The position numbers were made by a program, and so were the translations under genes. This document shows positions 18,070 to 27,149 of a stretch of 64,000 bases of DNA, piece by piece. Source of the stretch: Aquimarina sp. ERC-38 (GTDB lineage Bacteria; Bacteroidota; Bacteroidia; Flavobacteriales; Flavobacteriaceae); the NCBI RefSeq assembly GCF_026222555.1, contig NZ_CP098511.1, forward strand, positions 2,771,501 through 2,835,500. Direction: 5' to 3'. Below the pieces are notes generated by a model. It had not been told where the DNA came from, ran no database searches, and worked only from the letters and a program-made list of their open reading frames with translations. Positions within the stretch are counted from its first letter, which is position 1; each line of letters starts with the position of its first letter.

Positions 18070-19095
18070 CTAAATCCGTAATGTAGATTCCCTGACGATC
18101 AAATTAGTTTTAATCTCTACCGTTCTGGTGGTTAAACTAGTAGCCGTAGTATTAATTTCTTCAATTAAAAATTTTACCGCCGTACGCCCTATTTTTTGTC
18201 CTGGTTGGTCCACCGTAGTAAGGGCAGGTGTGATGATAGTAGCATGCATAGAGTTACTAAACCCAACAACCGAAATCTCGTCCGGTATCTTAATTTTGTA
18301 TTTGTGCAGTGCCTGAATCACCCCAATGGCGGCTCCATCTGTGATTGCAAAAATTCCATCGGGTCTGTTTTTAAGACTTAAAAGTAGATTAGCCGACCTT
18401 TTTCCATTGATAATGGATATATCTTCAGTACTAATTACTAATTTTTGATCAAGTTCAATATTATTTTCTCTTAACGCACGCAAGTATCCCGCGTATCTCA
18501 TTTCTGAATTAAAGGAATTTTCGGTTTCTTTAATAATGGCAATCTTTTTTTTTCCGGTTTGAATTAAGTGGTCAACTGCATTAAAGGCAGCTTCTTCTTC
18601 ATTAATTACAATTTGAGTACAAGGGACTTTATCTGAAACTTTATCAAATAATACGAGGGGTAAACGTTTTGCTAATTTTAATATAGGATCTATAGCAATG
18701 GTTTTTCTGGCTAAAGACAATAAAATTCCATCTACCCCAAATTGCATCATGGTTTGCAACATTTCATTCTGCTTCACTTCAGAATATTTAGAATCTGAAA
18801 CAATAACTTTATAACCCTGATTTTCTGCTTCATCCAGAATCCCTTTTAATATGGTTGAAGTAAAAAGATGTGAAATATTAGGCACAATTACCCCTAGGAT
18901 ATAACTTCTTCTTGATTTTAACCCCCTGGCAAAAATATTAGGTGCGTAGTCCAAATCTAGAGCTAATTGATTTACCCTTTTTTTTGTCTCCGCACTGATG
19001 TCCGGGTGGTTTGCTAAGGCTCTGGAAACCGTAGAGATGGATAAATTCAGTTCCTGCGCCAGTATTTTAAGAGTAGCAGGTTTTTTTTCGTTCAT
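18070..19095 (-). CDS. LacI-family repressor of the glycosyl-glycerate locus
   Basis: 341 residues: LacI HTH at the N-terminus (LKILAQELNLSISTVSRAL, hinge helix YAPNIFARGLKSRRS) and a type I periplasmic-binding-like sensor domain to the end (YILGVIVPNISHLFTSTIL, DGILLSL, GFSNSMHATIITPALTTVDQP). The start ATG 19095 faces the TonB-dependent receptor gene, with an AAACGTTT-type operator palindrome between them, so it most likely represses that operon and itself. Hinge and operator match the CG-centred LacI pattern. The inducer is not visible; the operon content suggests the glycoside or a breakdown product. Confidence 0.93.
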   Translation of the reverse strand: MNEKKPATLKILAQELNLSISTVSRALANHPDISAETKKRVNQLALDLDYAPNIFARGLKSRRSYILGVIVPNISHLFTSTILKGILDEAENQGYKVIVSDSKYSEVKQNEMLQTMMQFGVDGILLSLARKTIAIDPILKLAKRLPLVLFDKVSDKVPCTQIVINEEEAAFNAVDHLIQTGKKKIAIIKETENSFNSEMRYAGYLRALRENNIELDQKLVISTEDISIINGKRSANLLLSLKNRPDGIFAITDGAAIGVIQALHKYKIKIPDEISVVGFSNSMHATIITPALTTVDQPGQKIGRTAVKFLIEEINTTATSLTTRTVEIKTNLIVRESTLRI

Positions 19096-19150
19096 TATAA
19101 GGTTTATTGATGGATTGGAGATGTAAAGCTAATCTGTTAAGACTAAAATT

Positions 19151-19174
19151 GCAAACGTTTGAACAAACGTTTGC
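19151..19174. promoter_or_regulatory. LacI-type operator palindrome
   Basis: GCAAACGTTTG at 19151-19161 is mirrored by CAAACGTTTGC at 19164-19174, giving a nearly perfect 24-bp palindrome built of two CG-centred AAACGTTT half-operators. It lies 56 bases before the LacI start and about 107 before the receptor start, so it can control both directions. Confidence 0.85.
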
Positions 19175-19280
19175 ATAATATTTTAGTGATTATTATGTAA
19201 AAATAGTTAGATATTCATATAAATTTAACCAAATATTGAGGATTATTCAATTAAAAGCACATTTAAAACGTACAATTCCT

Positions 19281-21956
19281 ATGAAAAAAACGATAGTAAC
19301 TATTATTTGCGTGTTTGCGGTAAGTCTGGGATTTGCTCAAACCGAAATTACGGGAAAAGTAACCGACAATTCGGGTGCTCCTATCCCTGGGGCCAATTTA
19401 GTAATCGCAGGAACAACTACTGGTACCGTTACGGATTTTGACGGTAATTATACGTTAACTACAGAGGTATCAGGTCAACAAAAAATACTTGCCTCCTATA
19501 TTGGATTTCTGACGTTGTCTAAAAGTATAGCATTATCCGATAGCCCCATAACCTTAGATTTTGTGTTACAAGAAGGAGGGCAGCAATTAGAAGAGATTGT
19601 ACTTACAGCTTCCAGTACTTTTCGTTCGCAAAAACAGGCACCTTTATCTATCAGCTCGGTCGAAATGAAAGAGATCACTAAATTATCAGCAAATAGCCAG
19701 GCTGATATCTTAAGAAGCGTACCTGGTATCACGGCAGAAGGTGGGGGAGGAGAGACCGCTACCAATATATTTGTCAGAGGGCTTCCTTCTGGGGGACAAT
19801 ATGTATTTAATCCGTTACAATATGACGGTATGCCGTTGATGAGCACCTTTGGGCTAAACTCATCCGCTCATGATGTGTATGCCCGCCCGGATATTGGTTT
19901 TAAAGGAGTTGAATTTGTTCGTGGGGGGTCTGCCATTTTGTTCGGAGCAGGTTCTGTTGCAGGTATTATTAACTATACTAGTAAAACCGGAGACACTAAC
20001 CCCGGAAATATATTGAATATGGAAGTGGCTAACCAGGGTAGGTTAAAAACTGATTTTTACAGTGGTGGTCGCCTGGGAGGAGAAGATTCCAATACATTTT
20101 ATGCCTTTACCGGTTTTATACGACATGACAGAGGTCCGATAGAAACCGGACTTACCACCCGCGGTGTCCAGTTCAGGGGGAATATTAAAAAGAAGTTCGA
20201 TCAGGGGTCATTCACCTTACACGGTCAATACATTAACGATAATGCACAATTTTATCTTCCATTACCCTTAACAGGTGGTAGTAGAGAACGTATTGCAGGA
20301 AATGACGGGGAACCGGTAAGCCAATTATTAACCGGCGAACTAGCCAATGTATCTTTTAATACGCCTGGAGGTGTTTATCAAAGTCCTATTGCTGATGGGG
20401 TTTCAACTACCGGAGGGTACGTAATGGGAGATTTTAACTATAACTTTACAGATGACCTAAGATTTAAAGCCAAAGCCAGGTTTGCTAACTATGCTCATAA
20501 TTTTGCCTTGTACGTAGGAGGAAATGGAGATAATGGCAATCCTATCACTTTAGATAATTATATTCAAAGCATTGCCCCCGATAATCTTGGATTTACTGCT
20601 ACCTACCAGGGAGGATCCGGGGATCCGATCAACGGTTCTGATCTGGTAGTGGAGAATCTGCATGTGGATCGTCTACGACCCATGACGGATTATTCAGGTG
20701 AAACTTCTTTAATAAAAACCATAACTACTTCAGGTGGCAACAGTCATACAATCACCCTGGGATCTTTTATTGCGCGTACCGAAGCAGAAGATGTCAACTA
20801 TCAATTCCGAACCCTTACCGAATTTAATAATGCGCCGCGTTTAGTCAACCTTACCTATACCGCAGCAGACGGTAGCAATGTAATTCATTCGGATGGTGGA
20901 ATTTATAATCGAATTGGTCAAACCGCAAACAACTTTTTGTCGCAAGATAAGGTAGCGGTGTTTATTGCTGATGAAATGGTATTTGATCGATGGCGGTTTG
21001 ATGTTGGTTTTAGATGGGAAACTACTAACGGAGAGTTTAACCAGGGACAATTTCTTACTGAAACGGTGTATGATAATCCGGAACTTACCCCTGAATTAAG
21101 TACCGTACAGGCTGAAAGCGGTAATTTTAACCGGGGTAAGGTAAGTGCATCTGATTGGGCAGTATCCCTGGCAGGACTTTATGAATTGACGGAAACGACT
21201 AATTTATATGCGAATTTCTCCAAAGGATACTTCTTTCCGCAGATACGAGGTTTTGCTCCTATCCCCGGGATTTCTGAAAATGTGTATGATGCAGAAAATA
21301 TCAATCAGGTAGAGGTAGGGGCAAAATTCGGAAATGCGAAATTTTCAGGTTCCCTCGCCGGATATTATGTAGCGTTAAAAGATAGAATCCAAATCCTTCA
21401 GGCAATCGTAGGAGGACAATTAATCGATCAAACCAGATCCGAACAGAATACGGAAACCATTGGTGTTGAAGCCTCATGGAATTGGAAACTCCTAAATAAC
21501 TTTAGCCTCATTGGTAATGCAACTTTTCAGGATCATCAGATTACAGAAAACCTGGATGTGGACCTGGTTAACAATACAACCACGGAGACCAATGTAGGTA
21601 ATGAACTAGCCAGGCAACCTAACTTTCTGACCAGTGCCGGATTATACTATAATAATACCAAGTTTGATGCCGTGTTTAACCTAAACCATACTGGTAAAAA
21701 ATTTACAGATAATACAAACAATATCGAACTGGATGCTATTAATATCTTTCGCCTTGGTGCCGGGTATACCTTTCAGAAAAAGGAAGGAAATGAGTCCGTA
21801 AGGATAGGATTTTCAGTATTTAATTTGTTTGATAGTGAAGGTATAACTGAAGGAAACCCGAGAGCAGGTGCTGCAGGTGCTACCGAAGGTGAATTCTTCT
21901 TTGGCCGACCGATATTACCAAGAAGGGCATTTATAACGGCAACTTTTAATTTCTAA
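19281..21956 (+). CDS. TonB-dependent outer-membrane receptor
   Basis: About 891 residues from ATG 19281, chosen because MKKTIVTIICVFAVSLGFAQ is a clean signal peptide. A CarboxypepD_reg-like domain follows (TEITGKVTDNSGAPIPGANLVI ... FDGNYTL), then the plug (LEEIVLTASSTFRSQKQAPLSISSVEM, RSVPGITAEGGGGE, NIFVRGLP) and a 22-strand barrel ending in F (RRAFITATFNF). It transports a ligand across the outer membrane using TonB energy. No SusD follows, so it is not a SusCD pair; the barrel type resembles receptors often labelled siderophore receptors, but the operon argues for a sugar-derived solute. First gene of the operon, under the operator at 19151; the next gene begins 81 bases later. Confidence 0.92.
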   Translation: MKKTIVTIICVFAVSLGFAQTEITGKVTDNSGAPIPGANLVIAGTTTGTVTDFDGNYTLTTEVSGQQKILASYIGFLTLSKSIALSDSPITLDFVLQEGGQQLEEIVLTASSTFRSQKQAPLSISSVEMKEITKLSANSQADILRSVPGITAEGGGGETATNIFVRGLPSGGQYVFNPLQYDGMPLMSTFGLNSSAHDVYARPDIGFKGVEFVRGGSAILFGAGSVAGIINYTSKTGDTNPGNILNMEVANQGRLKTDFYSGGRLGGEDSNTFYAFTGFIRHDRGPIETGLTTRGVQFRGNIKKKFDQGSFTLHGQYINDNAQFYLPLPLTGGSRERIAGNDGEPVSQLLTGELANVSFNTPGGVYQSPIADGVSTTGGYVMGDFNYNFTDDLRFKAKARFANYAHNFALYVGGNGDNGNPITLDNYIQSIAPDNLGFTATYQGGSGDPINGSDLVVENLHVDRLRPMTDYSGETSLIKTITTSGGNSHTITLGSFIARTEAEDVNYQFRTLTEFNNAPRLVNLTYTAADGSNVIHSDGGIYNRIGQTANNFLSQDKVAVFIADEMVFDRWRFDVGFRWETTNGEFNQGQFLTETVYDNPELTPELSTVQAESGNFNRGKVSASDWAVSLAGLYELTETTNLYANFSKGYFFPQIRGFAPIPGISENVYDAENINQVEVGAKFGNAKFSGSLAGYYVALKDRIQILQAIVGGQLIDQTRSEQNTETIGVEASWNWKLLNNFSLIGNATFQDHQITENLDVDLVNNTTTETNVGNELARQPNFLTSAGLYYNNTKFDAVFNLNHTGKKFTDNTNNIELDAINIFRLGAGYTFQKKEGNESVRIGFSVFNLFDSEGITEGNPRAGAAGATEGEFFFGRPILPRRAFITATFNF

Positions 21957-22037
21957 GATTAGTTTAAATCAGCTTTATTTAAATTAAAACATACGGGTAA
22001 TTTGAATGAATAATCCCGTCACCTACATGCGAAATAT

Positions 22038-23348
22038 ATGATACATAAGACATTGATAAACGATGCGAAAAAAGTGTTGAACGCCAATTTTCAGGAAGCA
22101 GGATTTACCATACCCAGTAAAGGATTGTATCCTTTCCAATGGAAATGGGATTCCGGATTTATTGCCATAGGTTTATCCTACTATAATATTGCTAAAGCAA
22201 AATTAGAGGTAGAAACGCTACTGAATGCCCAATGGAACAATGGCTTTATTCCGCATATTATATTTCATAAAGAAAATGATTCTTACTTTCCCGGAGCTGA
22301 TTTTCACTGCTCGGAATTACACCCTTTATCTTCTAAAAAACACAAATCCACTGGTATGACCCAACCCCCAATTACGGGTTTTGTTTTAAAAGAAATGTAC
22401 CGGATTGCCGAAGATAAAGAAGATATGCTTCAATTTATCCAAAAGCATATTGATAAAGTATACGAAAATCATTTGTATTTCTATACGAACCGGGACCCAT
22501 TTAATGAAGGTTTGATGTATATCTATCACAACTGGGAATCAGGAACGGATAACTCTCCGGTATGGGACGATATCTGGAAAACTATGGATCCACCGGAATA
22601 CGCCTTTGAACGAAAAGACACTACTCATGTAAATGCTTCTCAGAGACCTTCAAAAAGAGAGTACGATTATTATTTACACCTTATTGAAATTGCAAAAAAA
22701 CATAAGTATGATGATGAAAAAATTGCTAAAATTTCACCCTTTTTAGTACAGGATCCGCTTTTTAATGCAATGTTGATTAAAAGTAATGAAGCCCTGATAG
22801 AACTTTATGATCTACTGGGAGGTGAGGGTGCTAAAAAATTAGTTATCCAACAATGGCAACAAAAGAGTAAAAAAGGTTTTAAAAAATTATTTGATGCCGA
22901 ATTAGGAGCTTACATACATTATGACTTAAGGAATAAAAGACCGATACGCCATATCACCTCTTCCTCTTTTTCTCCATTATTTGCCGGGATTCCGGACGTG
23001 GAGAAAGCTAAAATTTTGACAACTACCATGCTGGAAAAATTCGGGGGAGAAGATAAATACCTTTGTGCCTCTTTTGATCCAACCAACGATAAGTTTAACC
23101 CAAAGAAATACTGGCGGGGACCGGTCTGGATCAATATGAACTGGATGCTGTACTATGGCTTAAAAAGATACGACTACAAGGAGTTGGCTGACCGGATTAA
23201 AAAAGATTCTATTGAACTAATAGACCGCGATGGGTTTTTTGAGTATTTTGATTGTAGAAAAGAAAACGGCGAACCTAACAGAACAGGGTACGGAGGAGGA
23301 AATTTTTCCTGGAGCGCTGCGCTAATTATAGACCTTTTAAAAAACTAG
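22038..23348 (+). CDS. GH63-type glycoside hydrolase, likely mannosyl/glucosylglycerate hydrolase
   Basis: 436 residues without signal peptide, so cytosolic. It has the (alpha/alpha)6-barrel landmarks of the GH63/MGH group: YPFQWKWDSGF (31-41), NNGFIPHIIF (to 76), HNWESGTDNSPVWDD, KYWRGPVWINMNW (357-369), DGFFEYFD and GGNFSWSAA near the end. Bacterial GH63 members of this size include mannosylglycerate and glucosylglycerate hydrolases, which release hexose plus D-glycerate; alpha-glucosidase or trehalase-like activity is the alternative. The presence of a glycerate kinase and a sodium symporter in the same operon is the main reason for preferring glycosyl-glycerate. The stop is 4 bases before the next gene. 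Fold is firm, substrate inferred. Confidence 0.85.
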   Translation: MIHKTLINDAKKVLNANFQEAGFTIPSKGLYPFQWKWDSGFIAIGLSYYNIAKAKLEVETLLNAQWNNGFIPHIIFHKENDSYFPGADFHCSELHPLSSKKHKSTGMTQPPITGFVLKEMYRIAEDKEDMLQFIQKHIDKVYENHLYFYTNRDPFNEGLMYIYHNWESGTDNSPVWDDIWKTMDPPEYAFERKDTTHVNASQRPSKREYDYYLHLIEIAKKHKYDDEKIAKISPFLVQDPLFNAMLIKSNEALIELYDLLGGEGAKKLVIQQWQQKSKKGFKKLFDAELGAYIHYDLRNKRPIRHITSSSFSPLFAGIPDVEKAKILTTTMLEKFGGEDKYLCASFDPTNDKFNPKKYWRGPVWINMNWMLYYGLKRYDYKELADRIKKDSIELIDRDGFFEYFDCRKENGEPNRTGYGGGNFSWSAALIIDLLKN

Positions 23349-23352
23349 GTGT

Positions 23353-23973
23353 ATGAATCTCTCAGATAATCCAAGAAAATTTGATTTTTCAAAGAAATAT
23401 ATTTTGGAGGATGATTTTGTTCAATTGCTTCCATTAATCGAGGCACATATTCAACCTTTATCAAAAATATCTGATGATACTGATATTTGGACTTTCTTTT
23501 TTGAAAATGGGAATACTATTGATGCTCTTTCCAGATACATTATATCGGCAACTGACAATCGAAAATTTAATAAAGAATATCCTTTTGTAATCTTTGATAA
23601 AATTACAGAACAATATGTAGGCACAACCAGGTTTTACGAATACCTGCCTATCTTTAATACGATTAAATTAGGACATACTTGGTATGGCAAAGCATTCCGT
23701 AGTACAGGATTAAACAAACGTTGTAAATATTTATTATTTGAGTTCGCATTTGAGAAAATTGGCTTAGAACGTATTGGTTTCGGAGCTATGAGAGATAACA
23801 TAAGAAGTATTGCAGCTATGAAAAGCGTGGGTTGCAAAGAAGAAGGTGTATTACGAAATATGTTTCCTTCACGGGACGGTAAGGGAAGAACGGATGCCGT
23901 TCTAATGAGTATATTAAAAAACGAATGGTACCAAAGCACTAAGTATCAATTAAAAGCAAAAATTGACACATGA
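23353..23973 (+). CDS. GNAT acetyltransferase (RimJ/RimL-like)
   Basis: 206 residues of the RimJ/RimL GNAT type: YILEDDFVQLLPL start, VGTTRFYEYLPIFNTIKLGHTWYGKAFRSTGLN (acetyl-CoA loop region), LLFEFAFEKIGLERIGFGAMRDNIRSIAAMKSVGCKEEGVLR. It would acetylate a small amine, antibiotic or protein N-terminus; nothing shows which. It begins 4 bases after the hydrolase stop and its TGA overlaps the ATG of the symporter by four bases, so it is translated as part of the same operon. A role in glycoside catabolism is not obvious; it may detoxify a co-transported compound or simply be carried along. Confidence 0.87.
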   Translation: MNLSDNPRKFDFSKKYILEDDFVQLLPLIEAHIQPLSKISDDTDIWTFFFENGNTIDALSRYIISATDNRKFNKEYPFVIFDKITEQYVGTTRFYEYLPIFNTIKLGHTWYGKAFRSTGLNKRCKYLLFEFAFEKIGLERIGFGAMRDNIRSIAAMKSVGCKEEGVLRNMFPSRDGKGRTDAVLMSILKNEWYQSTKYQLKAKIDT

Positions 23974-25574
23974 ATTATTTAGATTACATCGTAATCATTA
24001 TTTACCTAATTGCTTTTTTAGCCTTGGGTTTTATATTTAAAGAAAATAAAACCGGTGGAGATTACTTTTTAGGAGGTAGAAAGACTTCGTGGTTACCCTT
24101 AAGCTTATCTGCTATGGCAACCCAACTTTCGGCAATTAGTTTTATATCCGCCCCCGCTTTTGTAGGATTAAAAGATGGTGGGGGGATGCAATGGTTGACT
24201 TTTGAATTTGGAGTACCCCTGGCGTTGGCTTTTTTATTAATCGCCATACTACCTACTATTTATAAATCCGGTATCGTAAGTGTTTACGAATATCTCGAGA
24301 ATCGTTTTGATGTATCCTCTCGCCTGATTATTAGTTTTGTTTTTCAAATCAGTAGATCGGTAGCCACAGGGGTGATGGTGTATACGATGGCGTTAATATT
24401 ACAAGCAACCATACAACTTGATTTTTGGATCTCAATCTTACTTATAGGCTTGATCACTATGATTTATTCTTTTCAGGGTGGGATGAAGGCAGTAATTTGG
24501 GGTGATGTTATTCAGATGGGAATCCTGTTCTTAGGGATCCTTATATGCTTGTTCTACGGGATAAGCGAGTTAGGAGGCATAGATAATTTTTTGACCCATG
24601 TGGATAAGGAACGAGTGACGGCAGTAGACTTTAACAAATGGGGTTTTGATAATGCAGATGGTAAAGATGAATTTGGATTTTGGCCTATGGTTATTGGGGG
24701 TCTTTTTTTATACGCTTCTTACTATGGTACGGATCAGACACAGTCACAACGTTTATTGTCGTCCCGTAGTTTAGGAAATTTAAAGAAAATGTTACTGGCA
24801 AACAGCTTGCTTCGTTTTCCTTTTACCCTGACATATTGTATTATGGGATTGGTGTTGGGAACCTTATTATTTCAGGACGTAGGTTTTCAAGAACAGATGG
24901 AAAGCGTGTATCAAGCTAATGTATCCTCTCTGGAAGGTAAAAAAGCAGATTTAATGGTACCCGTGTTCATCATTCATTATTTACCAAATGGAGTAATTGG
25001 TATTTTAATTATAGCTATTATGTCCGCAGCTATGTCCACCTTGAGTTCGACGGTAAACTCCTTGTCTGCGGTGACTATGGAAGATTTTGTAAAACGCTTC
25101 CATCCCAATTTACCGGATAATAGGTATATGACCTATTCTAAATTCCTTTCTATTTTTTGGGGTATGGTCTGTTTATTCTTTGCCTTTTTTGCCGGAAACA
25201 TTGAAGGTACGGTAATTGAAGTCATCAACAAAATAAGTTCAGTATTCTATGGTCCTATTTTAGCAGCATTTATACTTGCCGTATTAACCAAAAAAACACA
25301 TGCCCTGGGTGCAAATGTAGGTATCGTAGCCGGAGTACTTTTTAATATGTTTTTATGGCTCTACGTACCTCAGATATTTTGGTTTTGGTGGAATGCTATT
25401 GGTTGTATAGTAACCGTCGTAGTCGCTATGATTGTCAGTAACTCTACAAAACGCCAAATTAACGAACGTGTAGAAGTGGTATATGTGTCCAGTAAAAAAG
25501 AAGTACTTATCATGTTGGGGTATTTTGTTTTAATCATAGTCTTCAGTGTAAACCTTCCTACGATCCTGAAGTAA
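23970..25574 (+). CDS. Sodium:solute symporter (SSS family)
   Basis: 534 residues with about 13 membrane helices, inner membrane. SSS-family markers: YFLGGRKTSWLPLSLSAMATQLSAISFISAPAF near the N-terminus, VSVYEYLENRFD, FQGGMKAVIWGDVIQMG and IMSAAMSTLSSTVNSLSAVTMEDF. Its start overlaps the GNAT stop (ATGA), implying coupled translation. It is the only inner-membrane transporter of the operon, so it likely carries the intact glycoside (or glycerate) into the cytosol with Na+, where the signal-less hydrolase acts. Members of this group carry sugars, sialic acids and related solutes; specificity is inferred from neighbours. Confidence 0.92.
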   Translation: MNYLDYIVIIIYLIAFLALGFIFKENKTGGDYFLGGRKTSWLPLSLSAMATQLSAISFISAPAFVGLKDGGGMQWLTFEFGVPLALAFLLIAILPTIYKSGIVSVYEYLENRFDVSSRLIISFVFQISRSVATGVMVYTMALILQATIQLDFWISILLIGLITMIYSFQGGMKAVIWGDVIQMGILFLGILICLFYGISELGGIDNFLTHVDKERVTAVDFNKWGFDNADGKDEFGFWPMVIGGLFLYASYYGTDQTQSQRLLSSRSLGNLKKMLLANSLLRFPFTLTYCIMGLVLGTLLFQDVGFQEQMESVYQANVSSLEGKKADLMVPVFIIHYLPNGVIGILIIAIMSAAMSTLSSTVNSLSAVTMEDFVKRFHPNLPDNRYMTYSKFLSIFWGMVCLFFAFFAGNIEGTVIEVINKISSVFYGPILAAFILAVLTKKTHALGANVGIVAGVLFNMFLWLYVPQIFWFWWNAIGCIVTVVVAMIVSNSTKRQINERVEVVYVSSKKEVLIMLGYFVLIIVFSVNLPTILK

Positions 25575-25584
25575 ATTTTACCAT

Positions 25585-26721
25585 ATGAAATTTATTATTG
25601 CACCCGATAAATATAAAGGTTCACTTACCGGATTAGAATTTTGTGATGCCGTAGAAAAAGGTTTAAAAAAAATATTTAAAGATGCTGATATCATAAGAAT
25701 ACCTCTGGCAGATGGGGGTGACGGGACTATTGAAGTTGTAAAGTATCATTTAGATACAAAAACGATAAAATTAACTGTCAACGACCCTTTATTTCGACCT
25801 GTTGAAGCTTCCTATCTTTATTCAGAAAGTACTGATACCGCTTTTATTGAAATGGCAGAAGCTTCCGGGTTAAAATTATTAACAGAAAGCGAGAAGAATT
25901 GTATGTATACCTCTACGCTGGGAACTGGGGAATTAATTGCAATTGCTTTAGCCCAAGGGGCAAAAAAGATTATTCTGGGTATCGGCGGTAGTGCTACCAA
26001 CGATGGTGGTATGGGGATGGCACACGCTCTAGGTTTCCGTTTTTTAGATAAAAATAACAAAATACTTCCTCCTACAGGGAATAGCCTGATACATCTTAAA
26101 AGGATAGATACTACCCAGGTTAACCCTAAATTAAAAAATGTAAGTACTAAAGTTTTATGCGATGTAACAAATCCTCTTTACGGTAAAAACGGGGCAGCTT
26201 ATATCTATGCTAAACAAAAAGGAGCGAGTGCAGCGCAAATAGAGTTACTTGATCAGGGCCTTAAAAACTATGCTAAGGTTGTTTCTGAAGATTTTAAAGT
26301 TAATCTGCAAAGAATTACTGGTGCCGGAGCTGCTGGTGGAATGGGAGCTGGTACATATGTTTTTTTAAACGGTCAGTTAACCCGTGGGATTGACCTAATA
26401 AAAGAAACGACTAATTTTGATCAAGCTATAGATAAGGCAGACTGGATTATAACCGGAGAAGGTAAATTGGACGACCAAACCATTACCGGTAAAACTATTG
26501 CCGGGGTACTTACTTCTGCTAAGAAAAAGAATATTTCCGTAGCAGCCCTATGTGGTATAGTCGACTTATCCGAAGAAAAAAGGAAGCAATTGGGCTTGTC
26601 TTATGTAGCTTCGGTTTCTAAAGATATGCCGAATATGGAACTTGCTATAAAATGCGCTTATACAAATGTTGTCAAGGCAACAGTCGATTTTGCAAGTCTT
26701 CTTAAAAATGGCAAGTTGTAA
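25585..26721 (+). CDS. Glycerate kinase (GarK/GlxK type)
   Basis: 378 residues matching the bacterial class of glycerate 2-kinase: MKFIIAPDKYKGSLTG, IPLADGGDGTIEVV, GTGELIAIALAQGAKKIILGIGGSATNDGGMGMAHALGF, DVTNPLYGKNGAA, GAGAAGGMGAG, ITGEGKLDDQTITGKT. It makes 2-phosphoglycerate from D-glycerate with ATP, feeding lower glycolysis. It starts 10 bases after the symporter stop and closes the operon. Together with the GH63-type hydrolase it defines the proposed pathway glycosyl-glycerate to hexose plus glycerate to 2-phosphoglycerate. All signature loops are intact. Confidence 0.95.
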   Translation: MKFIIAPDKYKGSLTGLEFCDAVEKGLKKIFKDADIIRIPLADGGDGTIEVVKYHLDTKTIKLTVNDPLFRPVEASYLYSESTDTAFIEMAEASGLKLLTESEKNCMYTSTLGTGELIAIALAQGAKKIILGIGGSATNDGGMGMAHALGFRFLDKNNKILPPTGNSLIHLKRIDTTQVNPKLKNVSTKVLCDVTNPLYGKNGAAYIYAKQKGASAAQIELLDQGLKNYAKVVSEDFKVNLQRITGAGAAGGMGAGTYVFLNGQLTRGIDLIKETTNFDQAIDKADWIITGEGKLDDQTITGKTIAGVLTSAKKKNISVAALCGIVDLSEEKRKQLGLSYVASVSKDMPNMELAIKCAYTNVVKATVDFASLLKNGKL

Positions 26722-26722
26722 C

Positions 26723-26929
26723 CCGGATGTATTTAGGAAAATAAGATGACCCCAAACCTTAAAGTATTTAGAAGTTGCTTTTTACTTTTTAAAAGTAATC
26801 TGTTTTTTTAAGGTGAATAATTTTATAATTTTGATTTTCAATATTATAATAATTAGTCTTGAAATTTGGTTCTAGAAGCGATAGCGACCTGCCCTTCTGC
26901 AGGCGGGTCTGAATCTTTACCGGACACTT
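26723..26929 (+). repeat. MITE-like repeat family 1, copy D
   Basis: Begins right after the glycerate kinase stop with a degraded left end (ACCCGGATGTATTT), has the AAACCTTAAAGTATTTAGAAG body, AGAAGCGATAGCGACC, the hairpin and TTTACCGGACACTT at its right end. Same orientation as the other copies. The rest of the gap to 27150 is AT-rich with no gene. Confidence 0.8.
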
Positions 26930-27149
26930 TAGCTAAATATAGTTAAGAGAGATTAACAGAATTACCAATTTGTTTGACCCGAATCCAAATTTTAGTAAAA
27001 TTATAACATAAATAGGTGACAAAATCGCGATAATAACATAGTAAAGCTGAAAAGTGTTATGTATTCATATGAAATAGCAGTAGATTTATAGTGTTATCAA
27101 ACAATGAGTTGATAATAAATGATTTATAATCACACAAAAACCTAATACT

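Noticed and set aside
19281..21956. SusC of a SusCD polysaccharide locus
   Set aside because: No SusD-like gene follows; the next gene is a cytosolic GH63-type enzyme, so a SusCD pair is not supported.
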